Below the pieces are notes generated by a model. That model was not told the origin of the DNA and did no database searches. It saw nothing but the letters and a program-made list of their open reading frames with translations. From positions 1 through 19,776 of the forward strand of contig VMFF01000005.1 in the NCBI GenBank assembly GCA_007375915.1: 19,776 bases of DNA, in the 5' to 3' direction. Both the position numbers and the translations under genes were made by a program. The stretch comes from Candidatus Doudnabacteria bacterium Gr01-1014_77. GTDB lineage: Bacteria > Patescibacteriota > Doudnabacteria > UBA920 > VMFF01. Shown one piece after another: positions 7,821 through 15,147 of this stretch (position 1 is its first letter; every line of letters starts with the position of its first letter).

Positions 7821-10139
7821 TTAAGGGTTTACTTCCTTAATTATAGGGGCTTTTAATCCATTGTAAAAAACTATATAACCTGTGCTAACGACACAAGGAG
7901 TTCCTGATGTTGCATAGGATCCAATACAACCAACACTGTCTGGGGGTAGAGCTGAATTGTAAGTAATATTTGCTGTATTTTTCAATCTCAATAAGCTTTG
8001 AGTATTTCCTACAGGCGCTGTAACATCAGCATCAAAAGTTATCTGAGCCTTAAATCCTGGACTGATCGATCCTACGTTGAAAGTAAAGACATTTCCTACT
8101 TGAGAATAGCTTGTCCCAGAAGAAGGGTTAAATAATATGTTCCGGACATTAGTCAAATTAGAATTAGTAAAATCATCTGTTACAACCACATTGGTTGCAG
8201 TAGCTGTACCTGAGTTGCAAATGTTTATATTAAAACTGACTCTGTCTCCTTTTTTTATGGTGTGCACAGTTCCCGATTGACCAGGAATACAATTTGAAGA
8301 AAAGGTGTATGGTAAACCATTCACAGCTGTAATATCTTTCCCAGCAGTACTTAAGTTAACAGTACAAGGAACAGGTGCAGTAGTAGTTTGAGCAAACAAG
8401 ACCAAGCTTGATGTCCCGTATGCATTAACAGCTTGAACCCAATAATAGTAATTGGTACTAGAGAGCGCTGTTGTGTCTGTGTATGTTAAACCAGTTGTTG
8501 TTTGCCAGACTGCTCCTGGGGTTGTTGTCTCACTTCTGTACAGATTATACGACGTAGCACCAGATGCAGTGCCCCAATAAAGTTTAATCTGACCACAAGG
8601 GACTGGACCCAAAGTTGCTGTATTTGAATTGTCTGCAATTGGTTGTGGTGGCCATGCTGGTGGACCTGGTGGATCACCAGGAGGAGTTCCTGCTGGAAAA
8701 TTAAATGTAAAAGTATATGTTCCACCTGTACAATTTTGGCTTGAGCTTGGGGTTATACTTGTTGGATTTGGGGGTCCACCACTCAAAAATGAAACTGAAT
8801 ATGTTCCCAACTGTCCTGTGCTGGTATATGTTACTGGTGTGCTTCCACTCATGCCTGTTGATCCAGAACCACTTGGTGTTGTTACAGAAATAGACCAAGA
8901 TGCAGGAGCAACACCAGTGCTATCCAAAATGATCGTGCAAAGCGCTGGAGAGGAAAAATTTAAAGTAAACGTAATGGTTCCACCAGCAGCACAGCTTTGA
9001 GACTGAGCCGGGGTATACGAAGTAAATGTCTGAGACGATCCACCAGTGTACGTTATTGTCCAAGTTCCAATTGGTTGACTCGCGTAAGTATTATCACCTA
9101 TCCCATTAATTGTCCCAGGACCAGAAATAGTATAGTTATATGTTCCTGGACTTCCTGTTGAGCTAACATTTATTGTACAACCCTGCGGCGCTGTTACAGT
9201 TACAGTAACTGTTCTAGAAGTTGGTATTCCATTAAGATCACCGCCGGTCAGAGTATACGTTGTGGTTGTTGTCGGCGATACTCGATACATACCCAAACCG
9301 ACAGGAACATTTTCTGGAGGATTGAACACTCCTCCTGAAAGTGTCATTGACCAACAATTAGTAGCAGACCAATTTAAATCAGACGTATTGCCGGAAACTA
9401 TAGAAGTTGGAGTTGCAGTAAAACTATTAATAACGCAGTTGCTTACAGCGGTTGTAAAATTCAAAGTAAAAGTTATCGTTGAATTAGACGAACAGTTTTG
9501 AGTCTGCCCAGGAGTGTAAGATGAAAGGGTTTTAGATGACCCTCCAGTGTATGTAATAGTCCATGTTCCTAATGATCTGTTGTTATATTGATTATCTCCA
9601 GTACCATTTATTGTAGCTGGCCCAGAGAGTGTGTAATTATATGTCCCTGGAGTACCGGTTGAATTAATAACAATTGTACACGAGTTATCTTTGCCTGGAT
9701 TAATTCCCGTCCAATTAACTACTATTTGAGGAGCAGTAGGCGAAATATTATCACCTGTTATATTTATAGTTGCTGACCAAGTCTGGTTATTAGCCGGTCC
9801 GCCATTTGCTGTTGAAATACTAATCGTAACATTTACCGATCCACCAGCAGGAATAGAACCACCAGATCCAACAGCTGGAGACTGTAACCAACCACTACCT
9901 CCAGAGTATGAAACGCTAGAAACTGACCAAGAACCAGCTTCACCACCAGCGGGGCTGCTATTCTGTATTACAAAAGAAGAATCAGAAGTACTTACAGGAG
10001 CTGCAGTAGTACCATTATATGTCCAATTCTTTGCAACTGCTGCTTCTGTCTGACTCACATATATCGCATTAAAAGCAAAAAAACAGCCGACTATTAATGC
10101 TGCTGAGATTAATTTGAATGCTGTTGCTTTATTTTTCAT
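7821..10139 (-). CDS. Large secreted multidomain beta-sandwich protein
   Basis: A 772-residue exported protein with a signal peptide at ~1-33. In order: an N-terminal beta-sandwich (~38-145), repeat unit A1 (~154-229), an Ig-like domain (~235-316, with the 'TTTTYTL' edge), repeat unit A2 (~321-395, closely related to A1), a more divergent third unit (~401-481), a Pro-rich linker (482-500), a fibronectin type III domain (~500-586), and a DUF11-type domain (~622-735, FNINICNSGTATATNVVVTDDF). Each repeat starts with Cys and ends near ...C...TFTLNF, suggesting internal disulphides. It lacks a prepilin site, sortase motif or C-terminal membrane segment, so it is secreted or held by partners. It lies between the FimT-like gene and the minor pilins, with its own promoter, and is a candidate pilus-associated adhesin (inference from position). 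Confidence 0.8.
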   Translation of the reverse strand: MKNKATAFKLISAALIVGCFFAFNAIYVSQTEAAVAKNWTYNGTTAAPVSTSDSSFVIQNSSPAGGEAGSWSVSSVSYSGGSGWLQSPAVGSGGSIPAGGSVNVTISISTANGGPANNQTWSATINITGDNISPTAPQIVVNWTGINPGKDNSCTIVINSTGTPGTYNYTLSGPATINGTGDNQYNNRSLGTWTITYTGGSSKTLSSYTPGQTQNCSSNSTITFTLNFTTAVSNCVINSFTATPTSIVSGNTSDLNWSATNCWSMTLSGGVFNPPENVPVGLGMYRVSPTTTTTYTLTGGDLNGIPTSRTVTVTVTAPQGCTINVSSTGSPGTYNYTISGPGTINGIGDNTYASQPIGTWTITYTGGSSQTFTSYTPAQSQSCAAGGTITFTLNFSSPALCTIILDSTGVAPASWSISVTTPSGSGSTGMSGSTPVTYTSTGQLGTYSVSFLSGGPPNPTSITPSSSQNCTGGTYTFTFNFPAGTPPGDPPGPPAWPPQPIADNSNTATLGPVPCGQIKLYWGTASGATSYNLYRSETTTPGAVWQTTTGLTYTDTTALSSTNYYYWVQAVNAYGTSSLVLFAQTTTAPVPCTVNLSTAGKDITAVNGLPYTFSSNCIPGQSGTVHTIKKGDRVSFNINICNSGTATATNVVVTDDFTNSNLTNVRNILFNPSSGTSYSQVGNVFTFNVGSISPGFKAQITFDADVTAPVGNTQSLLRLKNTANITYNSALPPDSVGCIGSYATSGTPCVVSTGYIVFYNGLKAPIIKEVNP

Positions 10140-10172
10140 TTTTTATTTCTCTAAGTTTTTATTTGTGTTTTC

Positions 10173-10201
10173 ATTATACCTCATTTTGACGAATAAATCA
10201 A
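10173..10201 (-). promoter_or_regulatory. Internal promoter before the secreted repeat protein
   Basis: On the minus strand TTGATT (10201-10196), a 17-base spacer and a perfect TATAAT (10178-10173) stand in the 58-base gap before the ATG at 10139. The -35 box overlaps the stop codon of the FimT-like gene. It would drive the repeat protein and the three minor pilins separately from the rest of the operon. Confidence 0.7.
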
Positions 10202-10770
10202 GGAGTTATGGTTCCAGAAACACCATTAACAACCAAGGTTGTTGTCAGTGTGCTGTCTGTCCTGCCCAAAGTTAAAGTTATTACTGAATCTCTAATTTTT
10301 TCGTTTGATGCACCTCCTCCTGAAGTGCTTAATAGCACTCTGCCAAAAGGAACTGAATAGAAAACCTCAATGAATGTTGGGTAAAATACAGTGCTGTCTG
10401 ATTTTTGAACAGATATTTGCTTAACAATCACTGGGGTTATCAATTGTTCAGTAGAAAGATCAGTTAAAACATTTGAACTATCGTATGTTTTAAGCCCATA
10501 AAAATTATTTCCCCCAACAGTAGAGCTTAATGTAAGACTGTAATATTTCGCTGGTGCACTTACTGTAGAGTCTTTTGAAGAAATAGCGTGACTTTGCATT
10601 CGTCTTAAATTCGAAACTAGATTGTTCTTTGCAACATTCAAGCTCCTTGGACCACTTTGACTTCCAAAGTTAACCAAAAAAACAGAGGTTAGTGTTACCA
10701 TTATAAAAATTACAACCAAAAGTTCAATTAGTGTAAAACCATTTTGATTTTTTAGATCTCCTAACTTCAT
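10198..10770 (-). CDS. FimT/GspH-like pseudopilin
   Basis: A 190-residue pseudopilin. The leader of ten residues ends in Asn-Gly and the mature chain starts FTLIELLVVIFIMVTLTSVFLV, with Phe at +1 and Glu at +5. The segment NVAKNNLVSNLRRMQSHAISSKD matches the helix of GspH/FimT proteins, followed by beta-strand-rich sequence (SLTLSSTV, FYGLKTYDSS). These are minor components that help initiate pilus or pseudopilus assembly. The gene overlaps the end of pilD by four bases (ATGA), so translation is probably coupled. The next gene has its own promoter. Confidence 0.82.
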   Translation of the reverse strand: MKLGDLKNQNGFTLIELLVVIFIMVTLTSVFLVNFGSQSGPRSLNVAKNNLVSNLRRMQSHAISSKDSTVSAPAKYYSLTLSSTVGGNNFYGLKTYDSSNVLTDLSTEQLITPVIVKQISVQKSDSTVFYPTFIEVFYSVPFGRVLLSTSGGGASNEKIRDSVITLTLGRTDSTLTTTLVVNGVSGTITP

Positions 10771-11612
10771 GTGCTAATCCCTATCAAATGTAGATACCAA
10801 TTTAATATCTGATCTCCAAAAAATATAGTTGCAACACAAGTAATGGAAAGAAAGGTCCCAAAAGCAATTTTACTTGTAAGCTTCCTTGTTTTCATTATTA
10901 ACAAAATAGTTCCTACAACAGCACCTACCATAAAGGCTGAGAAAATATTTACAAATATTAGAGGAAAAGGAACAGCGAGTCCAAGAAACCAAGAAAACTT
11001 AACATCACCGAAACCAAGCCAACGCCCTTTAGAGAAATAATAGATTGAACCGAAGAAAAGAAAAACTCCTAAACCAGATAACAAACCCATAACAGTCAGG
11101 GACAAACCTGACCAAGAAGGATTTGGAATTAAATCTACTAAAAGATTCAGTAAAAACAAAATAGCTGTTGCTGGATAAAGGACTCTATCCAAAATCAAAA
11201 AGTGCTTCAAATCAATAGTGAATACAACAACTAAAACACTTATGATGAATATTGTCCTTAAAAATATAACGATTTGTAGCCATCCCATCCCAGCTAACCC
11301 ACTCAACGCAAAAGGAAGGTCCACAAAGCTCTTAAAAACCATATAATATGCCATAGCGAACAACAAACCAGTAATAACCTCAACAACAACGTATTGCCAA
11401 GAAACCCTCTCTTGGCAGTATCTGCAACGTCCTTTCAAAACCAAGAAACTAAACACTGGCACAAGATCGCCAATGTCTAACTTATGATTACAACTTCTGC
11501 AATATGACCTGCCGTTAATACTTTCTTCTTGCGGTAAACGAAAAATTAACACATTCAGAAAACTTCCGATGATCGTGCCGAATATGAAAAAAAGTATTAA
11601 TGCTATTCCCAT
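10767..11612 (-). CDS. pilD: Prepilin peptidase PilD
   Basis: A 281-residue polytopic membrane enzyme that cleaves class III leader peptides and usually methylates the new N terminus of pilins. The N-terminal part has the cytoplasmic zinc-binding loop with two CxxC motifs (Cys38/41 and Cys63/66). The catalytic aspartates of this GxGD-type aspartic protease family are visible: Asp134 in FTIDLKHF and Asp203 in GFGD (200-203). There are about seven to eight hydrophobic segments. The length is normal for the full bifunctional family. Its substrates are the pilins in the same operon. Start and stop overlap the neighbouring genes (TAATG with the upstream pilin paralogue, ATGA with the FimT-like gene). 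Confidence 0.95.
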   Translation of the reverse strand: MGIALILFFIFGTIIGSFLNVLIFRLPQEESINGRSYCRSCNHKLDIGDLVPVFSFLVLKGRCRYCQERVSWQYVVVEVITGLLFAMAYYMVFKSFVDLPFALSGLAGMGWLQIVIFLRTIFIISVLVVVFTIDLKHFLILDRVLYPATAILFLLNLLVDLIPNPSWSGLSLTVMGLLSGLGVFLFFGSIYYFSKGRWLGFGDVKFSWFLGLAVPFPLIFVNIFSAFMVGAVVGTILLIMKTRKLTSKIAFGTFLSITCVATIFFGDQILNWYLHLIGIST

Positions 11613-12046
11613 TATTGCAAAGACTGCTCAGTTAAAATATGAACACCCCCAGAAAGTCCGTTAGCTTTTGCGTTCATACAAAATTGCAAAGAAAAAGTTT
11701 TAGGAGTTTTCTGAGAATAAACAAAGTCTTTTATATTAGAACAAGCTCCGCTTCCAGCACTCTCGGGTGTTGGCATTGATTGCATGTAATACGGAACAAG
11801 TATTTTCTGGTTATTAAATTGGTCTGCTGTTGGATATCGATCCTGATCTTTGTAGTAATACTGCAAAGCCGTGTTTATATTATCAACCTGCCTATAGGTT
11901 GATTTTGCTTTTCCTAAAGCCAAGCCTGAAAAAATTCCCCAAATTAAAATTAGAGCAAATAAAAGAACAACTGCAACTAGAACTATTAATTGCAGTTTCT
12001 CTCTTGAAATATTTCTTGCACTTGGAGGTATTATTTCATTAGACAT
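11612..12046 (-). CDS. Pilin paralogue without a processing site
   Basis: A 144-residue membrane protein related to the neighbouring major pilin. Shared features are the end of the helix and the YYY/N-D-x-x-x-YPT motif (TALQYYYKDQDRYPT here, TALELYYNDNNAYPT there), and the C-terminal pattern with two cysteines (C...FVY...SLQFC...G..GGVH). The N terminus differs: a ~19-residue polar/basic segment, then a hydrophobic stretch (~20-43, LQLIVLVAVVLLFALILIWG), with no Gly-Phe-Thr-Leu-Ile-Glu site. PilD probably cannot cut it, so it should remain a membrane-anchored pilin-fold protein with the globular part outside. It starts 59 bases after the major pilin, with a hairpin between, and overlaps pilD by one base. 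Function is unknown; an assembly or retention factor is possible. Confidence 0.75.
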   Translation of the reverse strand: MSNEIIPPSARNISREKLQLIVLVAVVLLFALILIWGIFSGLALGKAKSTYRQVDNINTALQYYYKDQDRYPTADQFNNQKILVPYYMQSMPTPESAGSGACSNIKDFVYSQKTPKTFSLQFCMNAKANGLSGGVHILTEQSLQ

Positions 12047-12069
12047 AGATCTATTTCTTTACTGTATAA

Positions 12070-12090
12070 ACCCTACCAAAAAGATAGGGT
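12070..12090 (-). terminator. Hairpin after the major pilin gene (partial attenuator)
   Basis: The transcript can form an 8 bp stem (ACCCTATC / GGTAGGGT, including one U-G pair) with a five-base loop, followed by TTTATA rather than a full T tract. It lies between the major pilin stop and the next gene. It probably lets only part of transcription through or protects the pilin mRNA end, which would make pilin more abundant than downstream products (inference). Confidence 0.5.
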
Positions 12091-12105
12091 CTAACAATAA
12101 GTAAA

Positions 12106-12573
12106 TTATTGAATACCTGCTGGAGATACAGAGTGTGTACCTGCTGCATAGCCACCTGTAGTTCCACCCAAACAGAATGAAAGGGCATAAGTCGCACCGC
12201 TAGCAGACAAATAAACATAGCTGTTATTTAAAGTCTGAGAAGTTCCTGTACCTGTACAGTTAGCTTCTGCTGGTGCTGGTGATGTAGGTAGTGCACCAAC
12301 ATAATTTGGCACCAATACATTCAAAGTAGTCCCGCCCTGAGTTACAACCGCTGCGGCTGCCTGGGTTGGGTAAGCATTGTTGTCGTTGTAGTACAACTCC
12401 AATGCTGTTGCCAACTGACGAACATCAGCCAATCTCTTAGCGTCTCTAGACTTTGCTCGAGCAGAGTTTAAGGCTAATAAGACCACAGAAGCCAAAAGAC
12501 CGATGATCGCAATAACGACCAACAATTCTATTAATGTAAAACCTTTGTTTTTGTTTCTTAACAATGTTTTCAC
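12106..12573 (-). CDS. Type IV major pilin (PilA/GspG-like)
   Basis: A 155-residue prepilin with a short basic leader (MKTLLRNKNKG) and a textbook mature N terminus FTLIELLVVIAIIGLLASVVL, with Phe at +1 and Glu at +5. The helix continues through SARAKSRDAKRLADVRQLATALELYYNDNNAYPT, typical of GspG/pilin-type sequences in CPR bacteria. The small Ala/Thr/Gly-rich head has two cysteines (~105 and ~134) likely to form the D-region disulphide. Position after pilC, a private candidate promoter, a strong purine-rich ribosome binding site and a following hairpin all suggest it is the abundant subunit. The start is either the GTG at 12573 or, with better spacing from the GGAAGGGGG sequence, the TTG at 12564 (MLRNKNKG). 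Confidence 0.88.
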   Translation of the reverse strand: MKTLLRNKNKGFTLIELLVVIAIIGLLASVVLLALNSARAKSRDAKRLADVRQLATALELYYNDNNAYPTQAAAAVVTQGGTTLNVLVPNYVGALPTSPAPAEANCTGTGTSQTLNNSYVYLSASGATYALSFCLGGTTGGYAAGTHSVSPAGIQ

Positions 12574-12582
12574 CCCCTTCCA
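12574..12582 (-). promoter_or_regulatory. Ribosome binding site of the major pilin
   Basis: The purine run GGAAGGGGG directly abuts the GTG at 12573 but stands about eight bases before the in-frame TTG at 12564. That spacing favours the TTG start, or use of both. Confidence 0.5.
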
Positions 12583-12607
12583 GGAAGTAAATTTGCAGCT
12601 TTTAATT

Positions 12608-13813
12608 TTATGCTGCGTTACTGGCTAAATTATAGATTGGTAACAGAATTCCTGCAACTAAGATACCCACACCCACACCCAAAATCAGCATTATAATAGG
12701 CTCCATCAAGGAAGTTAAAGTGGCAATCTTTGCATCTACTTCTTTTTCGTAATAGCTAGCAAGCTTTTGTAAAATGTTCGTTAAGGTAGCAGATTGCTCT
12801 CCAACCATAACCATTTGTGTAACGATAACTGGAATCTCCTTATGTCCTTGTAAAGAGTCAGCGATACTTTTACCAGCACCTAGCCTGTTTGCTGCTTCCA
12901 TCAATATGTCTCTGTATATAACATTGTTTACAAGATCAGCAACAACTTCCAAAGCTTTAATAATCGGAATACCACCCAAAACCAAAGTTGAAAGGTTTCT
13001 TGAAAAACGAGCTAAATATATTTGTTCAAAAATCGGACCAATAATTGGTGTTGCAATCTTTAAACGATCAAAGATGTATCTACCTGTCTTTGTCCTCACA
13101 TAATATCTAAGCAACAATCCGATGGCTACAAAACCAATAAGCAAAGTCCACCAGTAATGCTGAAAAAACTTTGTAAAAGCAATTAACGCAACTGTTATAA
13201 AAGGAAGGCTACCACCTTGTTCTTGAAGAATAACTGTCAATTTTGGAAGAATGAACAAAAACATTAAAGAACCAACAACAACCAAAGCACCCAAGATAAA
13301 CAAAGGATAGGTCATGGCGCTTTTTACCTTAGAACGCAAATCATAATCTTTCTCCATCTGATCAGAAAGATAGTTCAAGGACTGGTCTAATGTCCCTGAT
13401 AATTCACCAGTGTGTACTACGCTCACATAAACATTACTAAAAACTTCAGGGTGTCTTGCTAAAGACAACGAAAAACTATTTCCTCCCTCAACGCTTGAAA
13501 TCGTTTCACTGATAACCTTTTTTAAGTATGAGTTTGAAACTTGTTCTAAAAGAATACGTAATGCTTGTAAAATAGATACCTTTGCGCCAATCAAAGTAGA
13601 CAACTGACGAGAAAACAAAACCATTTCCTTTGCTGGAACTGATTTTCCAAAAGGCCAGAGTCTATCTAAAATATTCTCTTCAACTATTTCTAAATTAAGA
13701 ATAACTAACCCATTATCCTGAATAAGGGTTTCAGCGTGTCCTTGATCCTCGGCAACAACAACTCCCTCTCTCAAGTTACCGGAAACATCTTTTGCTTGAT
13801 ATCTAAACTGCAT
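12608..13813 (-). CDS. pilC: Type IV pilus platform protein PilC
   Basis: A 401-residue inner-membrane platform protein of the GspF/PilC family, the usual length. It has an N-terminal region (~1-60, MQFRYQAKDVSGNLREG), a first T2SF domain (~66-190, LFSRQLSTLIGAKVSILQAL ... VHTGELSGTLDQSL), two membrane segments (~168-193 and ~212-238), a second T2SF domain (~268-390, FSRNLSTLVLGGIPIIKALE ... VGEQSATL) and a C-terminal membrane segment (~366-390). It transmits the motor action of PilB and PilT to pilin subunits in the membrane. It begins one base after the pilT stop. Its 3' end hosts the candidate promoter of the next gene. Confidence 0.96.
   Translation of the reverse strand: MQFRYQAKDVSGNLREGVVVAEDQGHAETLIQDNGLVILNLEIVEENILDRLWPFGKSVPAKEMVLFSRQLSTLIGAKVSILQALRILLEQVSNSYLKKVISETISSVEGGNSFSLSLARHPEVFSNVYVSVVHTGELSGTLDQSLNYLSDQMEKDYDLRSKVKSAMTYPLFILGALVVVGSLMFLFILPKLTVILQEQGGSLPFITVALIAFTKFFQHYWWTLLIGFVAIGLLLRYYVRTKTGRYIFDRLKIATPIIGPIFEQIYLARFSRNLSTLVLGGIPIIKALEVVADLVNNVIYRDILMEAANRLGAGKSIADSLQGHKEIPVIVTQMVMVGEQSATLTNILQKLASYYEKEVDAKIATLTSLMEPIIMLILGVGVGILVAGILLPIYNLASNAA
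12629..12657 (-). promoter_or_regulatory. Candidate private promoter of the major pilin
   Basis: On the minus strand TTGCAG (12657-12652), a 17-base spacer and a perfect TATAAT (12634-12629) lie within the last codons of pilC. Transcription would start near 12622, ~50 bases before the pilin start. The -35 box matches only 3 of 6 positions. Confidence 0.5.
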
Positions 13814-13814
13814 A

Positions 13815-14894
13815 TTAAATACCCCTAGAAACTAATGATTGGAAGAAATCACGATCTTTAACATAAGACATGGCATCATCTGTAGAAACCAATCCTCTAC
13901 TTACTAAGTTAGCAAGCGAGTGATCAAGAGAAACCATACCTTCATCGGCATTAGTATGTACTACATTATCCATTTCATATGTTTTACCTTCACGAATCAT
14001 ATTTTTAACAGCAGTATTTGAAAGTAGAACTTCGACAGCAGGCACTCTACCGCCTCCAATTTTAGGTAACAAACGCATAGAAACAACACCAAGCAAAACA
14101 TTAGCAAGCTGTGATTTAATTTGAGTTTGTTGATGCGGAGGAAAAACATCAATAATACGGTCAATTGACTGGGCTGCATCATTTGTGTGCAAAGTTGCAA
14201 AAATTAAATGCCCTGTTTCAGCTAAAGTAATTGTTGCTGAAATTGATTCTAAGTCTCTCATTTCGCCAACCAACAAAACATTACAATCTTCACGTAAGCT
14301 GGCTCTAAGAGCTTGTTCAAAAGAAGGCGTATCAATGTATAACTCACGTTGGTTGATAATACTTTGGTGCGATGTGAAAAGAAATTCTATAGGGTCTTCG
14401 ATTGTTAATATATGCTCTGCTCTCGTCTGGTTTATATAGTCAATCATTGAAGCAAGAGCTGTTGATTTACCATGTCCTGTTGGTCCAACAAAAAGCACCA
14501 AACCCTGTTTATGTTGAGTTAGGTTTAATATGCTTTCAGGCAAATTTAATTCAGAAACAGTTTTGATCTTGTTTGGAATTAAACGAAATGCTGCAGCTAG
14601 TTGTCCTTTTTGCTTATACGCATTAACACGAAAACGAACATTATCTTTAAAAGAATATGCAAAATCAAAATCTTGTTGTTTTTCAAACTGTGCTTTCTGA
14701 ACCGGGTTCAACATTAAATCCAACAATGCAGTTATTGAATCTATGTTTAAGACCTCATACTCTTCCATCTTAAGTAAAGCACCGTCAACACGAATAATTG
14801 GAGGCTCTCCGGTAATTAAATGTAAATCCGAAGCATTACGCTCCAAAACAATCCCTAACAATTTATTTAATTCTAGTTCACTCGCTTTATACAT
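13815..14894 (-). CDS. pilT: Pilus retraction ATPase PilT
   Basis: A 359-residue hexameric retraction ATPase, near the usual ~345-360 length. It has an N-terminal PAS-like domain (~1-100, SDLHLITGEPPIIRVDG), Walker A GPTGHGKS (137-144), the Asp box TIEDPIE (164-170), Walker B LLVGEMRD (207-214), the His box TLHTNDA (234-240) and the PilT-specific C-terminal motif, here AVKNMIREGKT in place of AIRNLIRE. The Walker A loop has His141 where Ser is usual; Lys143 and Ser144 are intact, so activity is expected. Its presence indicates retractable pili (twitching or DNA uptake). Its first codons overlap the receiver fragment by eight bases, and pilC follows after one base. Confidence 0.95.
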   Translation of the reverse strand: MYKASELELNKLLGIVLERNASDLHLITGEPPIIRVDGALLKMEEYEVLNIDSITALLDLMLNPVQKAQFEKQQDFDFAYSFKDNVRFRVNAYKQKGQLAAAFRLIPNKIKTVSELNLPESILNLTQHKQGLVLFVGPTGHGKSTALASMIDYINQTRAEHILTIEDPIEFLFTSHQSIINQRELYIDTPSFEQALRASLREDCNVLLVGEMRDLESISATITLAETGHLIFATLHTNDAAQSIDRIIDVFPPHQQTQIKSQLANVLLGVVSMRLLPKIGGGRVPAVEVLLSNTAVKNMIREGKTYEMDNVVHTNADEGMVSLDHSLANLVSRGLVSTDDAMSYVKDRDFFQSLVSRGI

Positions 14895-15147
14895 ATATCA
14901 TCTTCTTTATTCTCAGCACGACCTCGTTTGGAGTGTGCTGTGCCTTAATCATGTATTCATTTGCACCTAAATGCAAGCTTTTTTCAATATGTTCTGTTTG
15001 AGAAAGATCTGAAAGCATTATCACGGGTGTTGAAGCCACTCTAATATCATTATGCTCTCTTAAATGCTGTAGTATCTCAAATCCCCTTAATCTCCCTTTA
15101 ACCTTGTCTATCAAAGTATCTAGCAAAACAAGATTAAGTTCATAAAA
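14887..15147 (-). pseudogene. Truncated response-regulator receiver domain
   Basis: Reading in frame directly after the pilB stop, the sequence gives YELNLVLLDTLIDK, then LRGFEILQHLREH, TPVIMLSDL and EYMIKAQ. This is the second half of a CheY-like receiver: the phospho-acceptor Asp (VLLD), the Ser of the Thr/Ser switch position (MLSD) and the conserved Lys (MIKA) are all there. The first ~45-50 residues, with beta-1 and the acidic pair, are missing and are not found in another frame, because pilB is intact up to its stop. The only start in frame is TTG at 15126, without a ribosome binding site; the ATG at 15142 is out of frame and ends after seven codons. It is most simply a deletion remnant between pilB and pilT. 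A short translated protein is less likely. Confidence 0.7.

Noticed and set aside
8629..9000. Plus-strand open frames antisense to the secreted repeat protein
   Set aside because: They mirror the repetitive Ser/Thr/Gly/Pro codons of the real gene and have no start signals or domain pattern of their own.
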